DNA of 64,000 nucleotides from Bryum argenteum (lineage: Eukaryota > Streptophyta > Bryopsida > Bryales > Bryaceae): positions 2,728,001-2,792,000 of the forward strand of contig CM073323.1 of NCBI GenBank assembly GCA_037043015.1. The letters are read 5' to 3'. Shown here piece after piece: positions 53,939 to 64,000 of this stretch (positions are counted from its first letter, which is position 1; each line of letters starts with the position of its first letter). The translations under genes were made by a program, and so were the position numbers. A model generated the notes under the pieces. The model searched no databases. It was not told the origin of the DNA and saw nothing but the letters and a program-made list of their open reading frames with translations.

Positions 53939-56900
53939 CTAAGGGAATAAGAATTGATGGGCCTCAAGTGGCATTGATAAAATGCCAAGCTTCGACGTGA
54001 TGGTCTCAAGCTGCCTTTTGAGGTCCACGATCCTGCGGCAGAGCACATACATCTGTAAGAAAAGAACTAAAATTCGAAAGAGACTGTTCTCGTATATTCT
54101 CTATCGAAAGCTAACATACACCACTGTTCACATGCATAAGGGAGTCATTCCTTACCGTAAGGGAAGAACTTGAACAAGCTAACTTAATAGCTAGATATGA
54201 TTATGTGTTCAGATGGAAGGCGAAGATTCCAACATTCTTGCAAGCAAAGATTGTCTGTGTCCAAGTGCGACTGCAACCCACAACCAACCTACACATATCT
54301 GCAGCAAATAACATCAAGAGTTAGACGATGTTGAGAAGAGTAAGGTGTGCACACCCTACGAAAGCTTTCTGGAAAATATATCCTAGAAAGTTGGCAAGCG
54401 TCTTCAGGTGCAGTAGCGAGCAATCTCACCGGCAAAGCGCAGATAGCAACAGCAGAAGACCCTCGCAGAAGCAAGGATTCGATCACCTTATACACTCCTG
54501 CAGCAGCGGCATCTCCTAGTCTTTGCACGAAGGTGTCAATAATCACCTGCCAAAATCGCGGCTCATTCAGGCATGAATCTTAACACATACCAGAGAAGTA
54601 ATCTAGACACAGAGCATAATAAAAGTCAGGCGAATCTCGTGAAGATGGAATTAACCTTGGCTTTGTATTTCTCTTCACGAGTTGTCACAGTAAAGAGGAT
54701 TTCCCTTGCTGGTCGTGTTATTACGTAGTTCGTAACCTGCACGCATATTTCATTCTCTAAATTCTCAAGCCAGTCAAACATGAATCAAGCAAGAGACAAC
54801 CCAATGCAAGCAACTTCCACGTGAACTCTGCCAAATCATTTTGTATATTAGCGAAACCAATCACCGAAATTCCACTCTCAGTATATAACCCTAATCTAGG
54901 TAAACCCCAGCAGAAAAGTGTGTAAAGGAAGCCACTAGAACATCTCACTAGAAAGTCTTTCCACCTGCAAGCCAAATTTTTATGCTGCAAGGATAAATAA
55001 AAGACTTTCAGCCGGGACAGAAATTTTCAAGATACCATGTGGCTCTGTTCCTCAACAAGCATAAGTATTAAGAAGCTCAAAGATTAAGGGCTTGTTATTA
55101 ACTTGCAAGACATAGTGGGCAAAAAGGTCTCACTTGCCGACCTTGCGAACAGCCTCTGAGATGGCTATCACCATCGAGGTTGGTGATGCAGAAATTACAC
55201 TTAAATTCAGCAGTGCCACCACCGGCAGTGAACACAGAGCTGCTGTAACGCCGATCTTGGACAAAAGTCGACCCTGTAAACACGAATGTACAGTAATTTT
55301 CATTGCCCTGATAACCATGCATGTGACTACACAATCTTGAGAAGGTCCCCTAAATCATACCGACAGACGCTACTCGTTTAAAATAAAGCTAGCAATCTAT
55401 AAAACAGGCCACACTCAAATTATTCTGACATGTTTATCAGAAGCTTCAGAGTTCTACATCAGGAGAAGTTTGAATCGTAATTGCTATACAGTTGACTGAG
55501 TTTGGAAAAAGCAGCTTACTGTGACTGTGAGTTGTCCAGCCAGAATAAAAACAGCTGTTAAACTGTTGATCTCAGCCAAAAGGATTCTTCTTTCCAATGG
55601 ATCTTGAGTCGAGTCTGCAACAACTGCTGATCTCTGCATTGATCATGATTTTGCTAGGGTTAGCTAGGTAATTCAAATATGATCTAAAAAAGTTGAAGAC
55701 AGGAGCATTCTCAGATGAATGATATTCGGAACAGAGGTGCTAACCTCGAAATAGAATAAAGACGAAACAACCGCTGTCAGCCACAAGAATGCACAAATTT
55801 GAAGAAGGTATGCTGAGGAGACGATGAGCCGTGCACCCTCGAACAGAGACGCTAACTTCTTCGACGTTTTCGCTATCAAGGTATCGGAGTTAACACCCTT
55901 GTTTGTACCGTCGTTCAGTTCTACCAATTGCTGACCTTCATCGTCACTTTCCTTGCTGTTCGAAAGATGCCAACCGAAACTTTAGATGCCAATGCACCAC
56001 ATCGACCCATCAATATGATCCCATCTGGTAGATGAACGACCTAAAACAGGCATTTCTTCGATCAAGGACAATTTTTAAGGCATACAAATGTAAGATCTAG
56101 TATTGGAGGATCCTCATTCTGGGGTCTCTATCCTACGAATATTTGCCACCAGATGCGAGCAGAGGACTCAAAGAGCAGCAGTGGACCTTGATAGTATGGC
56201 AGGCATATGATGAAGGCCGTCTTCACCAATACCTAAAGCACACCGTGCAGCCATCTCCATCATCAAAGCTGCTAGCAGAAGCAAAACTGTTCAAACAGCA
56301 AGGGCCACATAAGCAGATGCATTGCCATAACCATATCTAGACATGATTATTTTGACATGACTCTAAAGATCATCTACACAATGGATGAGTGTAAAGTCCT
56401 CTGCATACATGATTGACAGTGGAGTACAATTGAACGAAGAATAAGCTACTTATTACAGAGGTTAAGAATGTTCAAGGCTATGTAGAGGGCAACAAAGCAC
56501 AATTCGAACCTGAAGTCAGAAATTCAACCTGGTCCAAGGCGAGCCAAGCCAACAGCCAGCAATGACCCTACAAGCTGACCTAATGTTGCCCCTGCACCAA
56601 TGAACCCAAATAGCCTCGCCCCAGCCTGCCAGTCACACCATTACATTGACTCGTATCAATCGATCAACATAAGAAAGCTTAGTCCAGAGATTATAAGTGC
56701 AGAATGTGCATGAAAATAAGCCAGCAACCTACGAAACTACACAATGTGCAAGTCCATCGAAATCCAACCTCACTTGTCATGACATCAGTGATGCGTGCCC
56801 ACATAGCTGAGATGGTGAATAAATTCAATAACGCAATCTGCAATAAGGAAAGTATCAGACCCCCGCCTCAAAAGCAACGACATTCATGAGACAAAAGGCG

Positions 56901-57765
56901 GATACAAGCCTCAGCAGAAAGTGACAAGATAGAAAGCGCTGACCCAAAGGAAGAAGCCACCACGAACTGCTATGAACAACCAAGAAAGCTCGTGCCAACT
57001 CGTGGGAGTTATAGAGTCGCTATTTACAATGGAAAGATCCTCCTCGGGTTTCAAGGCATCAGACAATCTCTCATCCTGCATACATTTCACCCCATCTTCA
57101 GAATCTTCACCAACCTCCGAGTACCAAAGCATGTGTAACAGGAAAAAAGAAAAGCAGAGTAAGATCGTAACTGTTGACAGATGCGGGGCAGGCACAGAAA
57201 TGTAAAGGAGGAAGAACACGAGAAGTGAACCACCAAAAAATCTGTACAAAATAACCAGTGCCTGCAACCAACCAAAACATTCAAGGCGTGAGGATAACCA
57301 AACCCTAATCCTCTGTTACCAAATCAACAACAAGCCTATCATCATTTGATGCAACAATATTATACTAAATCGATCAAAGCACAGGTCAGTCTAAATGCTG
57401 ATGAGAGGCTCACCTTGCTTTTGGGCAGATTCGGAAGTGAGAGCAAATAGGAAGAGGCAGGAGCGGCTAACATGGTGAGAATCAAGGAAGCCAGAAAGAG
57501 AGCTGGCAAAACACCAGTACCCAGTGACAAAGCCGCCTCATCTCGTAACGGAAGTACCACAAAGTATGCACCCAGCAACTGAAAGAAAGAAGAAACGTTC
57601 ATCACCTTAGTTCATTACTCAGATCCAACACACCAAAATCCAAAAAAGAATGTGATCGAAGCTCACAAAGAAGAAGGCCGAGAATGCGCGCAGCAATGCA
57701 GGAAGCTCGTGCTGGTGAACAACAACGAATCGAGATACCAGAGATGCCACAACAGGGTGCACCAT
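53939..57765 (-). CDS. Plant TLC/ADP-ATP-carrier-like (MFS-fold) membrane protein
   Basis: Twelve exons inferred: 57667-57765, 57414-57578, 56944-57261, 56769-56837, 56529-56625, about 56244-56286, 55745-55955, 55520-55633, 55142-55273, 54656-54736, 54430-54546 and 53939-54052; about 519 aa. Marks shared with remembered plant homologues: LLGAYFVVLPLRDEAALSLG, ALLNLFTISAMWARITDVM, AGARLFGFIGAGATLGQLVG, AFLWLTAVVSSLFYFE, AREILFTVTTREEKYKAK and FVQRLGDAAAAGVYK. About 11-12 membrane segments are expected. The fold is that of bacterial and plastid TLC nucleotide translocases, but this plant subfamily has no substrate I know. Most introns are phase 0. Exon 6 ends and the last exon (MYVLCRRIVDLKRQLE...) are least certain; a small exon may be missing before the last. 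First ATG chosen because the exon reads in frame into exon 2. Confidence 0.85.
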
Positions 57766-58911
57766 TCTGACCCTTTTCACTCCCCAGCATTGAGCACATC
57801 CAAACCTTGGAATCTACCTCCCTCCTCTGCTAAGAGTTGAGATTATGAGGAAGACAATGAGTTACTATTTTGAGCGATCTAGAGTAAGAAACGTTTTTAT
57901 GTTTTGGGCCGTTTTGATTGATGCTTCAGGCTTACGAAGCATCATCATGAAATGATCGTTCAGATGTTGAGGGAGCCGCAATACTCAACTAACAGTTGCT
58001 TTCACAAGATGTTGTACAGTATTTGGTACAATGATTTGTTGGTGATGTGATATGATGAGGAAGCGAGGTTTGCGAATCGTCTGTCGGTAGAATGATGGCT
58101 ATGGCGAGCGATGTCCAGTGTCCTTTTCGATCAGGTGCCTTCTCGTATCTAGGAACGTTTCTAGATTCGATAGCATGAACCTCGTTCATGTCAATGGCTC
58201 ACTTTAGTTTGAATTTCAAACGTTTTGCATTGTGTAAGAAAAAACTTTGATTTTATTATTTTATTTTTTTTCTCAGGATGGCTTAATTTAAAAGGTTTTC
58301 ATTTTTTATTTTAATTAGAATATACGTTATTTTTTATTACTTGTAATGTGAAATTTTATTATGTATTTGCAAGTACATGTAGTAATGTAGAGATTGAAAG
58401 TTTTTAGAGTGCTTGATGAATGCATGCATTTTAATCATATAAGCTAGCACATAAGCATTATGAGGTAGGGGTGTGGACAATTGATTTGGGTAAAAATAAC
58501 CCATACCTTGTCAACCTACTTCGTCAACTATAGGAGGTATGTTCTTGGTTTTTACTCAAGATATTTGGTATGTTTATAATGTACATTGGAGGATAGTTTA
58601 GGACATTCCAACCACTTTAACTTAGGAAATCATAAATCATTTATAAATCATTTGTAACTTATAGTTCCAATAGAAGTAGTATCTTACAAACTTTGCAATT
58701 TTTTGAAAATTGTTCCATTTTGCCACTTTATAAGAGGGTTTAAATTAAGAAATTCTTTAGGATCTTTTGTGTTATCAGATGTACTTGACTCATTATTATC
58801 AAAGAAAATATTATGAGGATGTAGTTTGATAACCATACTTCTAGGACACATTTGGTTTTATTATTAGCGTATTAGTAGGGCTAACTCAAGGCAAATTAAA
58901 ATGTTGAATGT

Positions 58912-58951
<40 letters not shown>

Positions 58952-60365
58952 ATGTACCTAAAACATCAATATTGGTAATCAAAAAGCTCCAAATTGATAC
59001 AAACTCTGTTTGTCAAATTCAAAAATCTCAACACTAGTCACTTATGCCACCCGTGGGCGACTATGTTGGTGGAATGAAGGGAAGGACCAAAACTAAAGGG
59101 ATTTAAGAGAGCTTATATACTTCGAGTTAACCAAATATTAGTTGCAATGTTGTGCAAAGCCAACACCATAGTCATAATATTCACCACATTGTTGCACCCC
59201 ATGCTAAAACTCTACACATGCTCGTTTGAAATCAAGCAAGGTGGGTATTTTGTGAGAAGCTTGTTGCAATCTAGATATGACTTCAATATAACGAGCAATG
59301 ATTGCAGACTCATAAAGCTCACGAACTCTATGAACGTGACAACTCTATGAACGTGATAGATGGCTTAACGAACTCACAAAGAACCAATTCACAAGGAACG
59401 TTCTTCCCCTCCTTGGACTACCCTTCCTTCAATCTTTTCTTTATATGACATATAAGTATAAACTCATCTCACACATAGAGTATACATGATAAGACAAGCC
59501 ATTGATGTAGAATTTTAAGAATATAAAAATGACACCTGGCACAAAATTAGTTTTTGTAGTAAATGTTACTTTGAATTTCTTCTAAATGACCTTTAGGAGA
59601 TTACAATTTTGCAAATGGTTGCACATCATCACCAAGGGACAATAGAGCATGTTATCCACTTTCTTTTCCTCAATACAAACCCATCACTTGCGCCTCATCA
59701 TTTGTTGTTTGGACTCATTCATTGTGCAATATCCTTTAGTGTCGTCCCTATTTTCGCGCTCAATACGTCCCTATTCAAGAAATAATAAAGTATCTTTGCT
59801 CACTAAATATGGGCATTTATAGAATGATGATCTTGACGAAGGTGAATCCCATAAGTGACTTTCAATGAAGGTTCTCCATATATTTTTCATGCCAGGCATT
59901 TGTTTTTGGCATCTCAAACTCAAAATTTATTAGGATGAACCTTGTATGAAACAAAGCATACATACACTCTAACTTCCTTATCGTCATACCTCAAGTGTCA
60001 TATTGTAACACCTTGAATTTCAATCCCCTCGTGATATCACAACTTTGAAAATGTGACATGTGAAGGGCATCCAATCATGTATGCCTAGTACTCATTGTTG
60101 AAACATACCCAAAGGTGAAACAATGAAACAATAAAGGGATTCAAATGTTGTTCTAGCTCAAATACAGTACAAAAGACTTATGTACAAGTTAGCCTTGATT
60201 ATAAGAAATCAAAATAACCCTTGTTGTAATCAAGCTGTAAAATACGATTTCCAGACTGCAAAGTACTCCCAACATTATGCTCCGTGGAGGTAGTTTCAAA
60301 TCTATCCTCATAAATAGATTTGAGAGTATGTACTTTGAAATTGAGACATGCTACAGAGTGGGCTG
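57766..60365. other. 5' flank of the TLC-like gene, then AT-rich gene-free DNA
   Basis: 57766-58200 is GC-balanced and probably holds the leader and promoter of the TLC-like gene. From 58230 on the sequence is AT-rich without a recognisable gene. Confidence 0.45.
58913..58949. repeat. Poly-A tract, 37 bp
   Basis: Uninterrupted A run with no recognisable retroposon attached. Confidence 0.9.
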
Positions 60366-60369
60366 TTAA

Positions 60370-60795
60370 CCCTTAAGCGCCCACAGTGTCGTTTTTCGAC
60401 ATTCTGGATGTGAGGCTCCGTCTTTGGTGCACAGCCCCGCTTTCATCCCATTGATTTTTCATCCGTCGTTTTTTTTGCTCAACTCCTTGGTGGGTTTACT
60501 CTACTCCCTCCTTGGATAAATAGTAAAAATCTTAATCCTCAATTTGTGAGAGTGGGCGAAAGAGATTTTTCATGAAAGTTTTGGTGGTGTGATCTTCACC
60601 CCTTTTTTGCATGAATCTTGAAATCGATAGCTCCAAATGGCATGCAACTTGGCGGTCATATTAATTGCCATGCTCCAAAGAAGATCTTACGGTTGGATTT
60701 TCCATTTTCATCTTTTATTTTTCTTTACGCAGTTTTGAAAAAATCAGCATTATTACCAATTGTTAGGAGCTTTACCCCCCTTGGGCGTTTAGGGG
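60370..60795. mobile_element. piggyBac-like miniature element, 426 bp
   Basis: TTAA (60366-60369) then CCCTTAAGCGCCCA; right end TTGGGCGTTTAGGGG then TTAA (60796-60799). The termini match 6606-6966 nearly base for base, so the two belong to one subfamily. The subterminal 'cagtgtcgtttttcgacatt' recurs at 7730. No transposase. Confidence 0.78.
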
Positions 60796-60799
60796 TTAA

Positions 60800-61545
60800 A
60801 CACCCAAATTTTCTGTGTAGGACAAAAGAGCATAAAGTTGAGTGTCCTAAAACCACCAACTTAAGAGATCTGACCTATTTTTAGCACTAGTAAATTCAAA
60901 ATAAAATTATGAACACATTCAAAATAGGTTTACAGGAGGATTGCAAAAATTTGCAACATGTAATTCGCATTTGTGAATTTTATACAAAATTCCAAAGTGC
61001 TAAGTAAGATTTGACCCAATTGCGTTATATACAAATGAGGTACATCTGTATTTTCACAATCTACAGATATGGTACAGTGCGCAAATAGATCCCCTGGCGC
61101 TTTTAGGTAGTCCAACCGTATTTGGGGCTGAGGTTTCCTCCGACCATTTCCACATTGGACACGCTACTCGAATTGTGATAACTCATAATTCCAGATCACA
61201 TTCATTCCATATATTAATTTTCAGTTCACCGCTTTAAATAAACATGTGTATCATAACAGCAGCAATTCAGATACATTCTATTCTTTGTATACCGAAGATG
61301 AAATCAACAAGATATGCTTGCTTATTTGAAGAAATTCTGTTACCTTACACCTTTTGTTTCTCAACAAAAATGATTCCATCATTCCCCTATGTGCTAACAG
61401 GATTGAACTGACGAATCCCTTATATCAACAATGACCTGAAAAGATCGTATCATGAATGCCGCACTAACAAATCTATGTACAATGCACAAAGTACCAGGAG
61501 GGATATGGTCTAAAACTACAGAATGGTCCGCAGGCCCGACAAAGC
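60800..61545. other. 3' flank of the C2 gene
   Basis: AT-rich with no supported gene. The last 100-200 bp before 61546 probably contain the 3' UTR of the C2 gene. Confidence 0.4.
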
Positions 61546-62524
61546 TTAACCACCGCATCCTCCACCGCAACCACCGCCGCAGCCACCACCGCCGTCCATC
61601 GCTCCACCCAGCAACATTCCTCCAAGCAATCCAGCGCCCAACCCCATCCCTGGTCCGCCCATGAAACCGCTCCTTCTAGGCTTCGCTTGCTGGTATACAT
61701 ACTGAGGATGTTGTTGCTGCTGGTACTGGCCCGGGTACCCCTGTTGAGGGTAGAATTGCTGCTGCTGTGATGAGCTTTGTCCTCCCATTGCTGGATACGC
61801 CATCACTGGAGGCGCACTCTTCTTCACTTCCTCTTCTGTTAACGTTCTGCCGAGTTTCAAGGCCACCATGATTGACCCTTGCACCTTTCCTGACTTCTTG
61901 CGAACCTGCACAATACATCAACAGGATTTTTAATACAATGATCGCAGGAATCTAAGAGATTGATACACAGAAACCGTTTGATTTACTTAGCATGATCGGT
62001 TTTAAACAAATCGTACTTAAGCAGGTAATGAAGCTGCGTTTGCAAATAAATAATCAGCACTTCTTGAAAAAGGCGGGCAGTCCTGGAAATTTGAATGATC
62101 AAGCAAATAAGCATGCTAAATCAACGATGCGTGAGGACTACAACTATCGATAACGAGATCCATGGATGCGAGATGAAAGTAAGCGGATTCTGACCTCATA
62201 ATTCTGTCCTCTCGATTGCAATTTGGTGTCGGATACAGGCACTAAAGCGGATCCGATGAACTTATTCGAGAACTTGCCGTGATTGTAAATCTCTACCGTC
62301 ACGTTCGCGTTTCCTTGCTCAACGAGACTCTCTTCAACCTGGAGCTTGATAACGGAGTTCCATGTCGGATTCACGCCTCCGCCGTTGTTAACGGCGCCAG
62401 CCACCTTCATGTGCGGGTACACCCACGCCACGCAGTACGGGTTCATGGCGCCCCCAGTAAGCTTCACGTTCTTCAACTCGCGCGCTGAAAGCACAGTGAC
62501 CTCCAGCTCCCGCTGCGACACCAT
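61546..62524 (-). CDS. SRC2-like C2-domain protein
   Basis: Two exons, 62195-62524 and 61546-61905 (TATGAG/GTCAGA donor, TGTGCAG acceptor, phase 0), 229 aa. Residues 4-130 form a C2 beta-sandwich: RELEVTVLSARELKNVKLTG, GVNPTWNSVIKLQVEE, NVTVEIYNHGKFSNKFIGSA and KSGKVQGSIMVALKLG. The tail is Gln/Tyr/Pro-rich (SSQQQQFYPQQGYPGQYQQQ) and then Gly-rich (MGLGAGLLGGMLLGGAMDGG plus a GGC repeat). This is the layout of plant SRC2 proteins, cold- or stress-linked, Ca/phospholipid-responsive membrane adaptors. The loop acids that would bind calcium are not obvious here (MNPYCVAW replaces the usual Asp), so calcium binding is doubtful. I preferred the ATG at 62524 over the in-frame one at 62569 because family members begin just before the first strand. 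Confidence 0.88.
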
Positions 62525-62700
62525 TGCTACAAACTCTCGCTGACTACTACCGATCCCTTGCACTCGCAACTAATCAACCTGTCGATAAATCCAAAAACTG
62601 GCTCTCCAAAACAACTGTATTCGGAGTAATAGAGTGATCGGAGTCAGACAGTGAGTATTGAAATGGAAGGGTGATTGATGAGATTGAGGGATGGGGGGTA

Positions 62701-62710
62701 GGATTTATGT
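62701..62710 (-). promoter_or_regulatory. Possible TATA element of the C2 gene
   Basis: ACATAAATCC on the minus strand, about 180 bp before the start codon, in otherwise GC-rich promoter DNA. Confidence 0.3.
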
Positions 62711-62770
62711 AGGGAGGGCGATGAGAGAGTGCGAGGGAGGTGGCTCCGTGTCGGCGAGGGCGGTCATGGG

Positions 62771-62847
62771 CATCGGTCTTCCGCGAAAGATCAAATTGGG
62801 AACCGGTTTCCGCGAAAGAATCCCTGGGCATCGGTTTCCGCGAAGGT
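62771..62847 (-). promoter_or_regulatory. Three copies of a TTTCGCGGAA-type motif upstream of the C2 gene
   Basis: On the plus strand 'cggtcttccgcgaaag', 'cggtttccgcgaaag' and 'cggtttccgcgaagg' occur at 62774, 62804 and 62832, spaced 28-30 bp. The core TTCCGCGAA is nearly palindromic and resembles E2F-type sites (TTTSSCGS). Three regularly spaced copies 60-140 bp upstream of the putative TATA suggest a cis-regulatory array. Confidence 0.45.
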
Positions 62848-64000
62848 GCCAAGTGGAAGCGTGACGTGCCGGACAAGGGCGGTGCCATGTGTGGGTACAT
62901 GGAGCAATGAATTAAGGGACACCCAACCGTGCAATAATCACATTCGTTGGAGTGTCGAAAAATTATAAAAAATAGAAACATAGATCTAACAAGTTTAAGA
63001 TTCTTCTTTTTTAGAAGATATATGAGCATGGTTATAGTATTTAAGTGAGCACGCAGCAATGCTTCGCAAACAATATTTGTATAAGGAATCTTCTACTTAC
63101 ATACATTTTTCAATGTTCTTTTCACACTTTGGTATGTTCCGATTGTGGGTATTTGTAAGTATACACAGTACTTTTCAAGTGAGTAAAAATATCAAGCATT
63201 AGTACACATTCAACGCATGGTTACTGAAGTACAAGGAATATGCCATATTTGTTCGTATACACCAAATTTGTCTGTACTTTTAAAGTATTTATAACCTTGT
63301 GATGATGGATATTTACAAGTACAAAAAATTTGCTTCAAGTGTATATAAATCCAACCAGAAGTACAAAGTTAAAATTTGAAAATACATGATAATTTCTATA
63401 CTCCATAACCTTGATTAAAAATCTCTAAGTACTGAAAAAGAAAAATTGGATTTCAAGAACCATGAGTGTCACAATATTTTCAAACTTTCTGAAAAGTAGA
63501 ACATGTGTAGCAAATTCTTAAGGACAACGTTTCAAGGAGAATATCACAAGTATCGTAGCATGAACAATCTCCATCAATAGTATGATAGCCATACATGTGT
63601 TACTAGACTGGCATACATATCAAGGGAAATGTAAAAACTAGAATGCAAGTTATGGTCTGCGAAGAAATGTGCTCATCTCACAATTTTTACTTCATGACAT
63701 TTTGAAAGATAAATCCAACAATATATAATACTTCTGAATTCTTGAGAGAGTATATTTTGGTATAGTTTAAGCCATTTTCTGGAGAGGCATTTTGCAGATG
63801 CGATTATTTCTGACCATATCCACATACACATGGAGCTAATCATATTGGTCAAGCAATTCGTAATGTGCTATACAGTAATATGACAATACATATATTCATA
63901 AAAGACAATGATGGTGTTAATGCTTCCAGATCTACCTTATCATATTCATCTCATGCTGATTTCAGCAGGATTCACATTGTGAAATACATTCATATACAAT
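62848..64000. other. Gene-free stretch to the end of the window
   Basis: AT-rich sequence. A short block of 'caagtacaaaaaatttgctt' type motifs (tttg..agtac) recurs loosely between 63100 and 63370. No gene is supported. Confidence 0.4.

Noticed and set aside
56143-56340. Plus-strand ORF of 65 aa
   Set aside because: It lies opposite exon 6 and flanking intron of the TLC-like gene and has no domain.

Overview
The window looks like nuclear DNA of a land plant, perhaps a non-seed plant. The evidence is spliced genes of plant-specific families (a SINE-type KASH protein, an AZG purine transporter, an SRC2-like C2 protein and a plant TLC/ADP-ATP-carrier-like membrane protein), plant-type tRNAs, a Ty1-copia element primed by initiator tRNA-Met, and many small DNA transposons in AT-rich DNA. 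The exact lineage cannot be read from the sequence.

Layout. 1-10 kb is repeat-rich and gene-poor: two copies of a gene-like repeat, a 1.57-kb CACTA element with a GC-rich interior, a 250-bp CACTA miniature, an 84-bp-arm hairpin beside a 24-bp tandem array, a TTAA-flanked piggyBac-like miniature and a palindromic miniature. At 10.3 kb lies a tiny acidic ORF. A 5.7-kb Ty1-copia fossil (10676-16386) follows, with identical LTRs, a broken interior and an antisense F-box-like ORF. At 17.4 kb are a tRNA-Asp and a tRNA-Gly only 2 nt apart. The SINE-family KASH gene occupies 18.5-22.0 kb on the minus strand. 23-33 kb has no convincing gene and holds piggyBac-like miniatures and a degenerate satellite.

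33.3-53.0 kb holds the most unusual content: five copies of a gene family I do not recognise. It encodes a small basic protein with a cluster of CxxC pairs. Three copies lie on the plus strand at 33-38.7 kb and two on the minus strand at 47.5-53 kb. Only the last (CDS 51102-51983) is intact. The others are each damaged in a different way, three of them by a different DNA transposon: a fold-back element, a piggyBac-like miniature and a CACTA miniature. The AZG-type purine permease (41016-42923, plus strand) sits between the two groups.

53.9-57.8 kb (minus) is a 12-exon TLC/ADP-ATP-carrier-like membrane protein gene. 61.5-62.5 kb (minus) is a two-exon C2/SRC2-like gene with three copies of a TTTCGCGGAA-type motif upstream. 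The genes are independent transcription units with no operon logic. The recurring theme is miniature DNA transposons (CACTA, piggyBac-like and several TIR or fold-back families) reshaping a small expanding gene family. Exon boundaries were inferred by eye from GT/AG sites, reading frame and remembered homologues. No search or alignment program was run.
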